Shown here: piece by piece, positions 1-5,835 of the stretch
Layout of the letters: the number at the start of each line of letters is the position of its first letter
Position numbering within the stretch: position 1 is the stretch's first letter
Origin: DSAR01 sp034437315
GTDB lineage: Bacteria > Chloroflexota > Anaerolineae > B4-G1
DNA length: 5,948 nucleotides
NCBI GenBank assembly: GCA_034437315.1
Contig: DAOTUC010000156.1
Location: forward strand, 1 to 5,948
Direction of reading: 5' to 3'
The notes under the pieces: generated by a model
What the model was told of the DNA's origin: nothing
Database searches by the model: none
Seen by the model: the letters and a program-made list of their open reading frames with translations, nothing else
Position numbers and translations under genes: made by a program

Positions 1-274
1 GCGGGATGCGTTCGCCGAGGCCGGGTCGTTCCCCGGCGGTTACACCCGCTCCACGGCGAAGAAGCTCCAACTGACCGAGGTCCCGGCCTTCGACCCGGCG
101 CTCGATCTGCGCCCGCTGGATGACCTGGGCGAGCGATTAAGCGGTCTGCAAACGCGCATCGCCGCCACAGACCGGTTGATCGACCTGATCGTCTACCGGC
201 TGTATGGCCTGACGACAGCCGAGGTCGCCATCGTGGAGGGGCGCGCGGCGGCGGATGCGGGAGCGACCGCGTGA
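1..274 (+). CDS. C-terminal fragment of an Eco57I/type IIG-like DNA methylase or restriction-modification protein
   Basis: The frame is open from position 2 to a TGA at 272-274, giving 90 residues; the gene starts outside the window. The end of the protein reads TDRLIDLIVYRLYGLTTAEV followed by AIVEG. This fits the pattern 'IDxLVYxLYGLTxxEIxIVE', which I associate with the C-terminus of Eco57I-class adenine-N6 methylases and fused type IIG restriction-methylation enzymes, just after the target-recognition region. The catalytic NPPY motif and any nuclease domain would lie upstream and cannot be seen, so methylase-only and fused enzyme cannot be told apart. A short polar Ala/Gly-rich tail ends the protein. 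The stop overlaps the GTG start of the next gene by four bases (GTGA), which suggests an operon with translational coupling. The family call rests on the terminal signature alone and is moderately sure; the reading frame itself is secure. Confidence 0.68.
   Translation, partial: RDAFAEAGSFPGGYTRSTAKKLQLTEVPAFDPALDLRPLDDLGERLSGLQTRIAATDRLIDLIVYRLYGLTTAEVAIVEGRAAADAGATA
259..263 (+). promoter_or_regulatory. Shine-Dalgarno site that sets the GTG start of the Crp/Fnr gene
   Basis: GGGAG lies seven bases before GTG at 271. It is inside the coding sequence of the upstream methylase-like gene, as expected for a translationally coupled pair. There is no upstream ATG in the regulator's frame close by, so this site supports the GTG start. 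Confidence 0.6.
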
Positions 275-939
275 CCCGCCAGACGATCCACACCTTGCGA
301 GCGACGCCGCTCTTCGCCCTCCTCTCGGAACCGACGCTCGAACGGGTGAGCCGCGTGGCCCACGTCCGTCGCTACGCCCAGGGCGAGATCATCATCTTTG
401 CGGGCGATCCCAACCCCTCCGCCTATTTCATCGTCGAGGGGCGGGTGTGCATCTATCGCCTGGCGAGCAGCGGTCGCCAGCAGGTGTTGACGCAGTTGGG
501 GCCGGGGAAATCGTTCAACACCGTCCCCCCCTTTCAACCCGACGGCGTCAATCACGCCACCGCCGAAGCGTTGACCGACGTGCTGGTCTACGCCATCGCC
601 GGCGACGATTTCCGCCGCTTGGTGGAGACGAGCGGCGAGTTCGCCCTGGCGATCGTGGAGGATTTCGCCCGCCGCCTGGACCACCTGACCGACCTGGTGG
701 AGGATTTATCGTTGCGCAGCGTGCGCGGGCGCCTGGCCCGCTTCCTCCTGGAGCGCGGCGAGGCGGGCAGCGTCACGCGCCGGTGGACCCAGGAGGAGAT
801 GGCGGCCCAACTGGGCGCCGTCCGGGACGTGGTGGGGCGCGCCCTGCGCGATTTCGCCGACGACGGCTTGATCCGCATCGAGCGACAGCGCATCCTCTTG
901 CTCGACCGGGCGGCGTTGGAGGAGGAAGCGCGCGCATAG
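271..939 (+). CDS. Crp/Fnr-family transcriptional regulator
   Basis: This 222-residue protein has the usual length and two-domain layout of the Crp/Fnr family. Residues ~9-125 form a cyclic-nucleotide-binding-type beta barrel: LRATPLFALL opens it, followed by GEIIIFAGDP (38-47), AYFIVEGRVCIY (51-62) and LGPGKSF (76-82). Residues ~126-150 form the long dimer helix. Residues ~172-210 form the winged helix-turn-helix, with WTQEEMAAQLGAVRDVVGRA as helix-turn-helix and recognition helix and GLIRIERQRILLL as the wing. Only one cysteine is present (C60), so an FNR-type iron-sulphur cluster is not expected. The Arg-Ser pair that contacts cAMP in CRP is replaced around N94-H95, so classical cAMP sensing is also unlikely; the ligand is unknown. 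The GTG start is supported by GGGAG seven bases upstream and by the GTGA overlap with the methylase-like gene. It may regulate that gene, but this is inferred from position only. Confidence 0.9.
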   Translation: MTRQTIHTLRATPLFALLSEPTLERVSRVAHVRRYAQGEIIIFAGDPNPSAYFIVEGRVCIYRLASSGRQQVLTQLGPGKSFNTVPPFQPDGVNHATAEALTDVLVYAIAGDDFRRLVETSGEFALAIVEDFARRLDHLTDLVEDLSLRSVRGRLARFLLERGEAGSVTRRWTQEEMAAQLGAVRDVVGRALRDFADDGLIRIERQRILLLDRAALEEEARA

Positions 940-949
940 AGCGCGTTTT
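931..949 (+). terminator. Weak candidate intrinsic terminator on the stop codon of the regulator gene
   Basis: CGCGC (931-935), loop ATAGA, GCGCG (941-945), then TTTT. The five-pair stem is GC-only and can gain a G-U pair at its base. The T run is only four bases long and the UAG stop falls in the loop. It would end the methylase-regulator transcript just before the repeat-rich gap. The short stem and T run keep confidence low. Confidence 0.38.
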
Positions 950-1005
950 GAAAGTCGATTAACCTTGCGAGGGGATTTGGAAAGAAATAGCTTAGCAACG
1001 TTTTA

Positions 1006-1103
1006 CCTTCTCGAAAGCTTCGACAGAGCGGGATCTACCCAGTTTTGAGCATTTTAGAGAGTCTTGTAGCCTGGCCCACAGCAGATTTGAGCTTTCGGGA
1101 AGG
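1006..1103. repeat. Imperfect inverted repeat of 14 bp
   Basis: CCTTCTCGAAAGCT (1006-1019) is the inverse of AGCTTTCGGGAAGG (1090-1103) at 13 of 14 positions, with 70 bases between the arms. No flanking target duplication is visible. It may be a decayed palindromic element or the footprint of an older insertion. It ends 11 bases before the left duplication of the neighbouring MITE-like element, so the gap may have taken repeated insertions. No ORF of note lies between the arms. Confidence 0.45.
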
Positions 1104-1114
1104 CGGGTATGGGT

Positions 1115-1242
1115 ATATCATTTGGGTGCGTTTCATTTCATTTGAGGCAAGGCTCGTAGTAGGCGATTTATCGCCGTAAAAGCGCGCTGAAGCACGCACT
1201 ACAAACAACGCTCAAAGCATTTGAAACACACCCATATCATTT
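1115..1242. mobile_element. MITE-like non-coding element with a 9-bp target-site duplication
   Basis: Two perfect copies of ATATCATTT (1115-1123 and 1234-1242) flank a 110-bp element (1124-1233). Its ends are inverted repeats: the left begins GGGTGCGTTTCA and the inverse of the right begins GGGTGTGTTTCA. The match continues to TTTGAG, about 18 of 23 positions, with 11 of the first 12 identical. The element is too short to code for a transposase, so it would have been moved in trans. A 9-bp duplication fits several DDE transposase families, and I cannot assign one. The core holds a REPIN-like double hairpin, described separately. It sits just upstream of the acyltransferase promoter and may have altered or displaced older control sequence. 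The exact abutment of the duplications on the inverted repeats makes chance unlikely. Confidence 0.75.
1156..1202. repeat. REPIN-like core: two GTAG-plus-hairpin units facing each other
   Basis: The 47-bp core begins GTAGT (1156-1160) and ends with its exact inverse ACTAC (1198-1202). Inside are two hairpins: GGCGA/TCGCC (1162-1166 and 1171-1175, loop TTTA) and GCGCGC/GCACGC (1182-1187 and 1192-1197, loop TGAA, one mismatch). The strand can therefore fold as a three-way junction. GTAG next to a short hairpin is the hallmark of REP sequences bound by REP-associated tyrosine transposases (RAYT), and two inverted copies make a REPIN. No RAYT gene lies in the window. Similar repeats seem familiar to me from Chloroflexota genomes, but copy number cannot be tested here. 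Confidence 0.6.
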
Positions 1243-1276
1243 TCTTCTACGTCCCGAGGGTTAGAAAATGCGCGCT

Positions 1277-1305
1277 TTGCCTCTATCGCCTTTCGCATAT
1301 ATAAT
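1277..1305 (+). promoter_or_regulatory. Sigma-70-type promoter of the acyltransferase gene
   Basis: The -35 TTGCCT (1277-1282) matches 4 of 6 consensus positions. The spacer is 17 bp and the -10 is a perfect TATAAT (1300-1305). Transcription would start near 1311-1313, only a few bases before ATG 1316, so the message would be almost leaderless. The promoter lies after the possible ATG at 1268, and this is the main reason for preferring the 1316 start. The MITE-like element ends 35 bp upstream of the -35. Confidence 0.62.
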
Positions 1306-1315
1306 GGCCCGCGCT

Positions 1316-2437
1316 ATGACAGAACATCCGTATCCCATCAAGTATCCGCGCAGGAGGCTGGCCCGGGGCGCGGCTCGCTTCCTGGGTCCTCTCATCCTAC
1401 CCCTGTTTTTTAAAATCAAGGTCAGCGGGCGGGAACATTTCCCCTCAGGAGGGCCGCTCCTGGCTGTAGGGAATCACACCGCTGTCATGGAGGCGGTCCT
1501 GATGGCGGTTTATACGCCCTGGCAGGTGGAAACGCTCGGCGCGGCCGACATCCCCCACGAGACGTTGAGCAAGGTGACGATGGAATTCTTCGGTTTCATC
1601 CCGGTAAAGCGGGGACACTTCGACCGGGCGGCTCTGAGGAAAGCGTTGGCGGTGCTGGAACAGAAGGGCGTCATCGGCATATTCCCGGAGGGCGGCATCT
1701 GGAACGCCGGCGCGATGCGGCCTCAAACCGGCGTCGCCTGGTTGAGCTACCGGGCCAACGCTCCTGTGCTCCCCATCGGTTTCGGCGATACAACGGGCGC
1801 GCTGGGGGCCGCGCTCAAATTGGAGCACCCCAAACTGACGATGCGCATCGGAGAATTACTGCCGCCCGCCCGCCTGCAACCGGGAAAGGCGCGCAAGGCC
1901 AGCCTGGAGGCGTACGCTCAGCGGGTGCTGGATGCTATCCGGGCGCTCCTCCCGGCCAACGAGCGGGCGTCTCAATCTACAATCGCCAACGAGCGCTTTG
2001 ATCTTGAAATCGCCGCCTATCGCCCAGATGGAAGGACGTTCCCCACACCGCATCATCTGTCGATCCGATATCCCCAGGCTCTGGCGAAAATGCTCCATCG
2101 GCCGGCTATCCTGAAGATATTCACCAGCAACCTATGCCTGCCCACCCAGCCCCTGCAAAATTTGACCCAAGCGCCCACCCCGGCGCGAGTCGCCACAGCC
2201 ATTCAGTCCATCCTGGACTATCTACAGGATCAGAATCCTTACCTCTTGACCTATCGTTTTGGCCCCAAGGAAGCGGAACAGATGGCGCTCGGCCTGGAAG
2301 ACCTGCTCGCTCTGGCCCGATGGGCGGAACAGGCGCAGGCCTCGCTCACCATTACACCTATTCGGCGCTACGAAGACCTGACCCAACAGAAGGAAATCGT
2401 GCAAACTGAGCAGGGCGCGTTCAAGCAGTGGCGCTAG
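1316..2437 (+). CDS. PlsC-type 1-acyl-glycerol-3-phosphate acyltransferase with an extra C-terminal domain
   Basis: Likely transfers an acyl group to lysophosphatidic acid or a related acceptor at the membrane in phospholipid synthesis. Numbered from ATG 1316 (373 residues), the family motifs are in order: a hydrophobic segment near 22-34; block I GNHTAVME (H54, E59); block II GFIPVKRG with K98 and R99; block III FPEGG (123-127); block IV VLPIGFGD near 151-158. Block I is normally HX4D; here the acidic residue is Glu. The protein is longer than a typical ~240-residue PlsC: about 150 residues after ~220 form a region I do not recognise, without clear membrane helices. ATG 1268 is an alternative start, adding 16 residues and preceded by GAGGG at seven bases. 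However, those codons include CTA and ATA and overlap a near-perfect promoter. The next gene is convergent. The family is fairly sure; the acceptor is not. Confidence 0.82.
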   Translation: MTEHPYPIKYPRRRLARGAARFLGPLILPLFFKIKVSGREHFPSGGPLLAVGNHTAVMEAVLMAVYTPWQVETLGAADIPHETLSKVTMEFFGFIPVKRGHFDRAALRKALAVLEQKGVIGIFPEGGIWNAGAMRPQTGVAWLSYRANAPVLPIGFGDTTGALGAALKLEHPKLTMRIGELLPPARLQPGKARKASLEAYAQRVLDAIRALLPANERASQSTIANERFDLEIAAYRPDGRTFPTPHHLSIRYPQALAKMLHRPAILKIFTSNLCLPTQPLQNLTQAPTPARVATAIQSILDYLQDQNPYLLTYRFGPKEAEQMALGLEDLLALARWAEQAQASLTITPIRRYEDLTQQKEIVQTEQGAFKQWR

Positions 2438-2501
2438 GGGAGGGGGGATTGGGTGATTGGGCCATCTGAACCAGTCCATCAATCTACCGACACACCACCC
2501 T

Positions 2502-5468
2502 CTACTCTCGCTCGCGCCGCTTTCTCAATAACCGCTCGGCCAACGTCTCGCCGGGGGGCGCGTCTGGGGGGGCGTGTCCAGGCTCCTGGGGCTTGGGCGA
2601 CGGCGGGGCCTTGATCTCCGGTATGGCTGCTTCGGAAAGCGCGTCGGAAGACGCGTCGGAAGGCGCGCTGGGGGCGGCACCGGGGGGCGCGTCTGATGAA
2701 GGGCGTCGCTCCTCGGCGCGAGACTTGGCCTCAAACAGACGACCGACCGGCGAAGAGGCCTCGTCGTCAGGGCGGGCGCGGAGATGGGGACGCCAGCGTG
2801 GCAGCCAGCGACCGAGCAAGGTCGCCGCCCGCGTCGTCAACCAGCGCCAGGCCTTCTCCCAATCCCGGCGGCTCAAGGCCAATCGTCGCACGCCCACGTC
2901 GAAGGGGATTAACACGATCGCCAGACCCAGGAGATAGGGCCACAGGTCGCGGGCGCTTCCTGTCCCTCGCAAGGTGTGCGCGAAAGCCTGCCCAGCTTCC
3001 TCCAACATCGCGCCGCCGCCCAATTCCGCCAGGCGGGCCAGCGCGCTTTCCGCGTCCTCCGCATCCCAGCCCAACGCCGCGTACTCGGGCGAATAGCCCA
3101 TCACCCAGCCGGTCGTCATCGCCGCCGCTTCGTCGCCGTTCAATGACCCGGTCAAGCGCATCACGTAGGCCCCTTCGGCATGCGGTTCGAACGTTCCCTC
3201 GTAACGGCCCGGCGCCGTCTGCGCCAGGTCGACGAGCACGGGCTCGCCATCGGGCCCCACCAGGCTGACGCTGGCCTCCAGTCCATTGATGAAGGCGCCG
3301 GATTCATCGACCGCGTCGACCGAGACGAGCGCTTTCTCGCCCCGCATCTCCACCGAGACCTCGAGCGGCGCGTCGGTCCGTTCAACGATGGTCCAGCGCA
3401 CCACCTGCGCCCAGAAGCGGGCGAAACCGTCCCAATCAACCCACTGCTGGGCCCAGCGGGCGGTCGCGTCGGAGGTCCAGGCCGTCGCCCGTCCCAATCC
3501 GTATTGCCATGCGGCTAACAATGGATCCTGCTGATGGGTCGCGAGGATGACCTGCCCGGCCGGTTTGGGCGTGGTCGCCACGTAACCGATCAACGGCGGA
3601 ACCTCGTCAATCCCGGAGAGCATCGGGCTGACCGACGCCAGACGGGGGAAGAACAACTCCTCGACCACGTAGGAACGCATCGCCAATTGGGTCTCCTCGG
3701 CGAAGATGACGGGCAGGTTGGCGGCCCGGTCGGTGAGATAATAACGCCCGTTGCCCAGTTCGGCGATCTCCTCCAGAAAAGCCAGATCCTGCCCGCTCCC
3801 GATGGCAACGGTGCTGAGGGTGATGTTCTGCGGCGCCATATCCTCTTCAATGATCTCCTGTACGCCCTGTTGATGTTCCGCGTCCGCCCCATCGGCCAGG
3901 AGGATGACGTGGCGCACCGAGCGGCTCGAATCGTCCAGGTAGGTCAGCGCCTCTTGCAAACTCTCCAGGACGTAGATGCCGCCGCCGCCGGGCTGCAAGC
4001 GGATCACCTGTTCGATCACCTCCCCCCGCCGGCTGCCGGGCAATGGGCCGATGACGTCCGAGGGGCGGTCGTCGAAGGCGATGACGGTGATCTCGTCCAG
4101 GTCGTTGATCAGCTCGGCGACGCGGGCGGCCGCCTCGCCCGCCAGGCGGATCTTCTGCACCCCATCTTCTTGCGCACCCATACTGCCCGACTTGTCAATC
4201 ACGACGACGATGGACATCGGCGGGAAACGCTCTTGATCTTGGATGGTCATCTCCACCGGCAACGTCTCTTCCAGTGGGGTGTCGTACCATCCGCCGACCC
4301 CAAAAGCGTGGGGTCCGCCGACCGCCGTGAGCCCGCCGCCCAGATCGCGCACGTAAGATTGGAGTGCGCCCATGGCCCGGGGGGAAAAAGCCTGGGCGGG
4401 TGTATCGACCAGGACGACGGCCGCGTACTCGGCCAGCGCCGCCGGGTCGGAGGGCAGCGCGCCGATTGAGCGCCGCGCCACGGTCAAACCGGTCGCCTCC
4501 AGGGCGGCCGCCAGGAACGCGCTTGCGTCTGGCTCGCCGGCCTCCGGCGTTCCAGCCCGCGCCGCTATGAGCACACGCGGCGGCCCCTCGACCATGGCGA
4601 AGGTCGAAAGCGCGTTGTTCTGTGGGTATAGGTCGATGGCCGGCGTCAGGTAGGCGCGGAAGGGAGCGAAACCGGGCTCATCGGCGGTGAGGGGAATGAC
4701 GAAGGTGTTGGCGCCGGGGTTGAGGTGAACCTGTCGACGCGCGACGACCAGGTCGCCGGAAAGGATGGTCAGCACCGCGTCCATATCGACCGTCGCGTGG
4801 GCGGTGACGGAGAGGGAAAATTCCTCCTCCTGGTGCAAGCGGCTGGGGGCCGAGAGATCCGAAAGCCACGCCTCCCCTTGCTGCCCGTTCTCCCCATCCA
4901 TCAACGGTTTGAGGGTGAAGGCGTCCACTTGCGCGCCCTGCGACCGGGCCACACGAACCGCCTGTTCCGCCTGGCCCAGGGTCGCCCGGCCGTCTGAAAG
5001 GATGACCATCCGCCGCGCCGCGCTTGAGGGGAAGAGCGCCATGCCCAATCGAATTGCGCTTTCAAGGTCGGTTTGGTGAGTGCGGGGGATGGAGGCGATC
5101 TCGCCCAACTCGCCGCCGCCCATCATCGGCCGCTCGACCAGAGCGTCGGCGCCGAAAAGCACGAGCGCCGCCCGGTCGTCCGGCCTCATCTCCGCCAGCG
5201 CGGCCTCGACAAAGGCGAACGCCCGTTCCCGTTCCGCCTCCACGATGCTGTCGGAAACGTCGACCAGGAAGACGACTGCCAGATCATCGCTCCCGTGGAC
5301 CGATTGCAGGCCCGCCAGGCTGAGGATGACGAGGCCTGCAATCAGGCAGCGCAGGATCAGGGCCGCCCACACTCGTCCGCGCCCGTACCGTCCCCTCGGT
5401 CGTCCCAGGTAGACGAAATAGGGTATGATGACGAGCAAGAATAAGCTTAAGGGTTGTTTGAGAGTCAT
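2502..5468 (-). CDS. Large membrane-anchored protein with two VWA domains and a GATase1-like domain
   Basis: This 988-residue protein (from ATG 5466-5468) begins with two membrane helices (~5-21 and ~33-53). VWA domain 1 (~63-190) has an intact metal site: DVSDS (70-74), T133 and D159 in LSDG. A class I glutamine-amidotransferase-like region follows (~297-410, GGGLTAVGGPHAFGVGGWYD), without an evident catalytic Cys nucleophile. VWA domain 2 (~418-575) has DKSGSM (425-430) and LADGAD (524-529), but GGGG (494-497) stands where many VWA domains carry the metal-binding Thr. A further region of the fold (~605-690) is followed by a beta-rich segment (~703-775), a third helix (~842-859), and a basic then Pro/Ala/Ser-rich tail (~866-988). 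The first VWA and GATase-like parts are probably extracytoplasmic; the tail's side is inferred. Similar proteins often occur near MoxR/DUF58 genes, absent here; function unknown. An open frame runs on to 5684 but crosses the promoter at 5611-5639 and has non-coding-like composition, so it is excluded. No clear ribosome site precedes the start. Confidence 0.85.
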   Translation of the reverse strand: MTLKQPLSLFLLVIIPYFVYLGRPRGRYGRGRVWAALILRCLIAGLVILSLAGLQSVHGSDDLAVVFLVDVSDSIVEAERERAFAFVEAALAEMRPDDRAALVLFGADALVERPMMGGGELGEIASIPRTHQTDLESAIRLGMALFPSSAARRMVILSDGRATLGQAEQAVRVARSQGAQVDAFTLKPLMDGENGQQGEAWLSDLSAPSRLHQEEEFSLSVTAHATVDMDAVLTILSGDLVVARRQVHLNPGANTFVIPLTADEPGFAPFRAYLTPAIDLYPQNNALSTFAMVEGPPRVLIAARAGTPEAGEPDASAFLAAALEATGLTVARRSIGALPSDPAALAEYAAVVLVDTPAQAFSPRAMGALQSYVRDLGGGLTAVGGPHAFGVGGWYDTPLEETLPVEMTIQDQERFPPMSIVVVIDKSGSMGAQEDGVQKIRLAGEAAARVAELINDLDEITVIAFDDRPSDVIGPLPGSRRGEVIEQVIRLQPGGGGIYVLESLQEALTYLDDSSRSVRHVILLADGADAEHQQGVQEIIEEDMAPQNITLSTVAIGSGQDLAFLEEIAELGNGRYYLTDRAANLPVIFAEETQLAMRSYVVEELFFPRLASVSPMLSGIDEVPPLIGYVATTPKPAGQVILATHQQDPLLAAWQYGLGRATAWTSDATARWAQQWVDWDGFARFWAQVVRWTIVERTDAPLEVSVEMRGEKALVSVDAVDESGAFINGLEASVSLVGPDGEPVLVDLAQTAPGRYEGTFEPHAEGAYVMRLTGSLNGDEAAAMTTGWVMGYSPEYAALGWDAEDAESALARLAELGGGAMLEEAGQAFAHTLRGTGSARDLWPYLLGLAIVLIPFDVGVRRLALSRRDWEKAWRWLTTRAATLLGRWLPRWRPHLRARPDDEASSPVGRLFEAKSRAEERRPSSDAPPGAAPSAPSDASSDALSEAAIPEIKAPPSPKPQEPGHAPPDAPPGETLAERLLRKRRERE
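2551..2695 (-). repeat. 16-bp perfect direct repeat in the tail of the VWA gene
   Basis: CCGGGGGGCGCGTCTG occurs at 2551-2566 and again at 2680-2695. Read on the coding strand, both copies encode DAPPG, at residues ~926-930 and ~969-973 of the disordered C-terminal tail. This suggests the tail grew by duplication or slippage. Confidence 0.6.
2629..2664 (-). repeat. Three tandem 12-bp units coding a four-residue repeat
   Basis: Units 2629-2640, 2641-2652 and 2653-2664 share TCGGAA at the same place and differ by a few bases; the last two are nearly identical (GCGTCGGAAGAC and GCGTCGGAAGGC). They encode the SDAS, SDAL, SEAA series in the Pro/Ala/Ser tail. The 12-bp period keeps the frame, so changes in copy number would only lengthen or shorten the tail. 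Confidence 0.6.
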
Positions 5469-5604
5469 CTGATGGGTAGTAGGCCAACCCCCGTTGGCCG
5501 TTTCTGTGCCAAAACCGCCCAACATATGACAGGCGCGATTGGGGCCTGATGCGGCGGTTTTCGGCCAATTCTGACAGCGAACCCACGGGCGGTAGATCAG
5601 TTTC
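5469..5604 (-). promoter_or_regulatory. Possible structured 5' leader of the VWA gene
   Basis: From the predicted transcription start near 5604 to the ATG, the leader is about 136 nt. It contains hairpin A: AAAACCGCC (5511-5519) pairs with GGCGGTTTT (5553-5561) and is extended by GCC/GGC past a one-base bulge. A smaller stem CAGGC/GCCTG (5530-5534, 5544-5548) sits in its loop. Hairpin B is a perfect seven-pair stem (5482-5488, 5493-5499) with a four-base loop, 13 bases before the start codon. Short closing pairs (5581-5585 with 5473-5477; 5597-5600 with 5469-5472) could wrap the whole leader. No Shine-Dalgarno sequence is visible before the start. I do not recognise a known riboswitch class, and a control role is inference. 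Confidence 0.42.
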
Positions 5605-5610
5605 CTGGGT

Positions 5611-5639
5611 AGTATAGTGCATAGAGTGACAGAAGTCAA
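5611..5639 (-). promoter_or_regulatory. Sigma-70-type promoter of the VWA gene
   Basis: On the minus strand TTGACT (5639-5634) is followed after 17 bp by TATACT (5616-5611); each hexamer matches 5 of 6 consensus bases. Transcription would start near 5604. The ORF extension to 5684 starts upstream of this promoter, which supports the internal start at 5468. Confidence 0.72.
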
Positions 5640-5664
5640 TGGAAGCCTGGCGCGCGCTTGTAGG

Positions 5665-5692
5665 TTGGCGTCCGTTAAGCTCATGGTATAAT
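5665..5692 (+). promoter_or_regulatory. Rightward extended -10 promoter, divergent from the VWA promoter
   Basis: TTGGCG (5665-5670, 4 of 6), a 16-bp spacer and a perfect TATAAT (5687-5692) preceded by TGG, an extended -10. Its -35 is 25 bp from the -35 of the opposite promoter. Transcription would start near 5699. ATG 5702 lies almost at that point and opens a 59-codon frame to 5881 with no recognisable family. The product could equally be a non-coding RNA or a gene beyond the window. Confidence 0.55.
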
Positions 5693-5835
5693 ATAGTGCT
5701 GATGCACGCAGGTCGATTGTGCGCGGCCCGGTCTGAGATCGACGCCCGCCATGCCCGAGTGGCCATCTCGTTCAAAATCATTATTCGCCGATGGATTGTT
5801 GCTTGTCATTTCGTTTTATACTGGAGTTTTCCACT

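Noticed and set aside
255..962. Open frame of 235 codons on the plus strand overlapping the regulator
   Set aside because: It covers the Crp/Fnr gene in another frame; the product is Arg/Pro/Gly-rich without domains, whereas the 271-939 frame has a full Crp/Fnr fold.
1156..1202. CRISPR repeat or tRNA-like structure
   Set aside because: There is a single copy without spacers, and the three-way junction lacks conserved tRNA arm sequences; the GTAG-flanked hairpins fit a REPIN better.
1221..1240. Promoter made of TTGAAA and TATCAT before ATG 1268
   Set aside because: The spacer is only 8 bp, far too short for sigma-70, and both hexamers belong to the end of the inserted element and its duplication.
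2438..2501. Terminator between the convergent acyltransferase and VWA genes
   Set aside because: Only weak pairings (GATTG with CAATC, G-run with CCACCC) are visible and no T run follows on either strand, so no terminator is called in this 64-bp gap.
2593..3268. Overlapping plus-strand frames of 114 and 190 codons
   Set aside because: They are antisense to the tail of the VWA gene and rich in Arg, Pro and Ser, as expected from reading GC-rich coding DNA in a wrong frame.
3534..4469. Open frame of 311 codons on the plus strand
   Set aside because: It lies wholly antisense to the VWA gene, whose domains are clear. Long opposite-strand frames are common in GC-rich coding DNA, and its composition shows no family motif.
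5469..5684. 72-residue N-terminal extension of the VWA protein
   Set aside because: The extension begins upstream of a strong minus-strand promoter, is rich in Cys, Trp, His and Asn unlike the rest, and precedes a typical start (MTLKQPLSLFLLV) leading straight into the first membrane helix.
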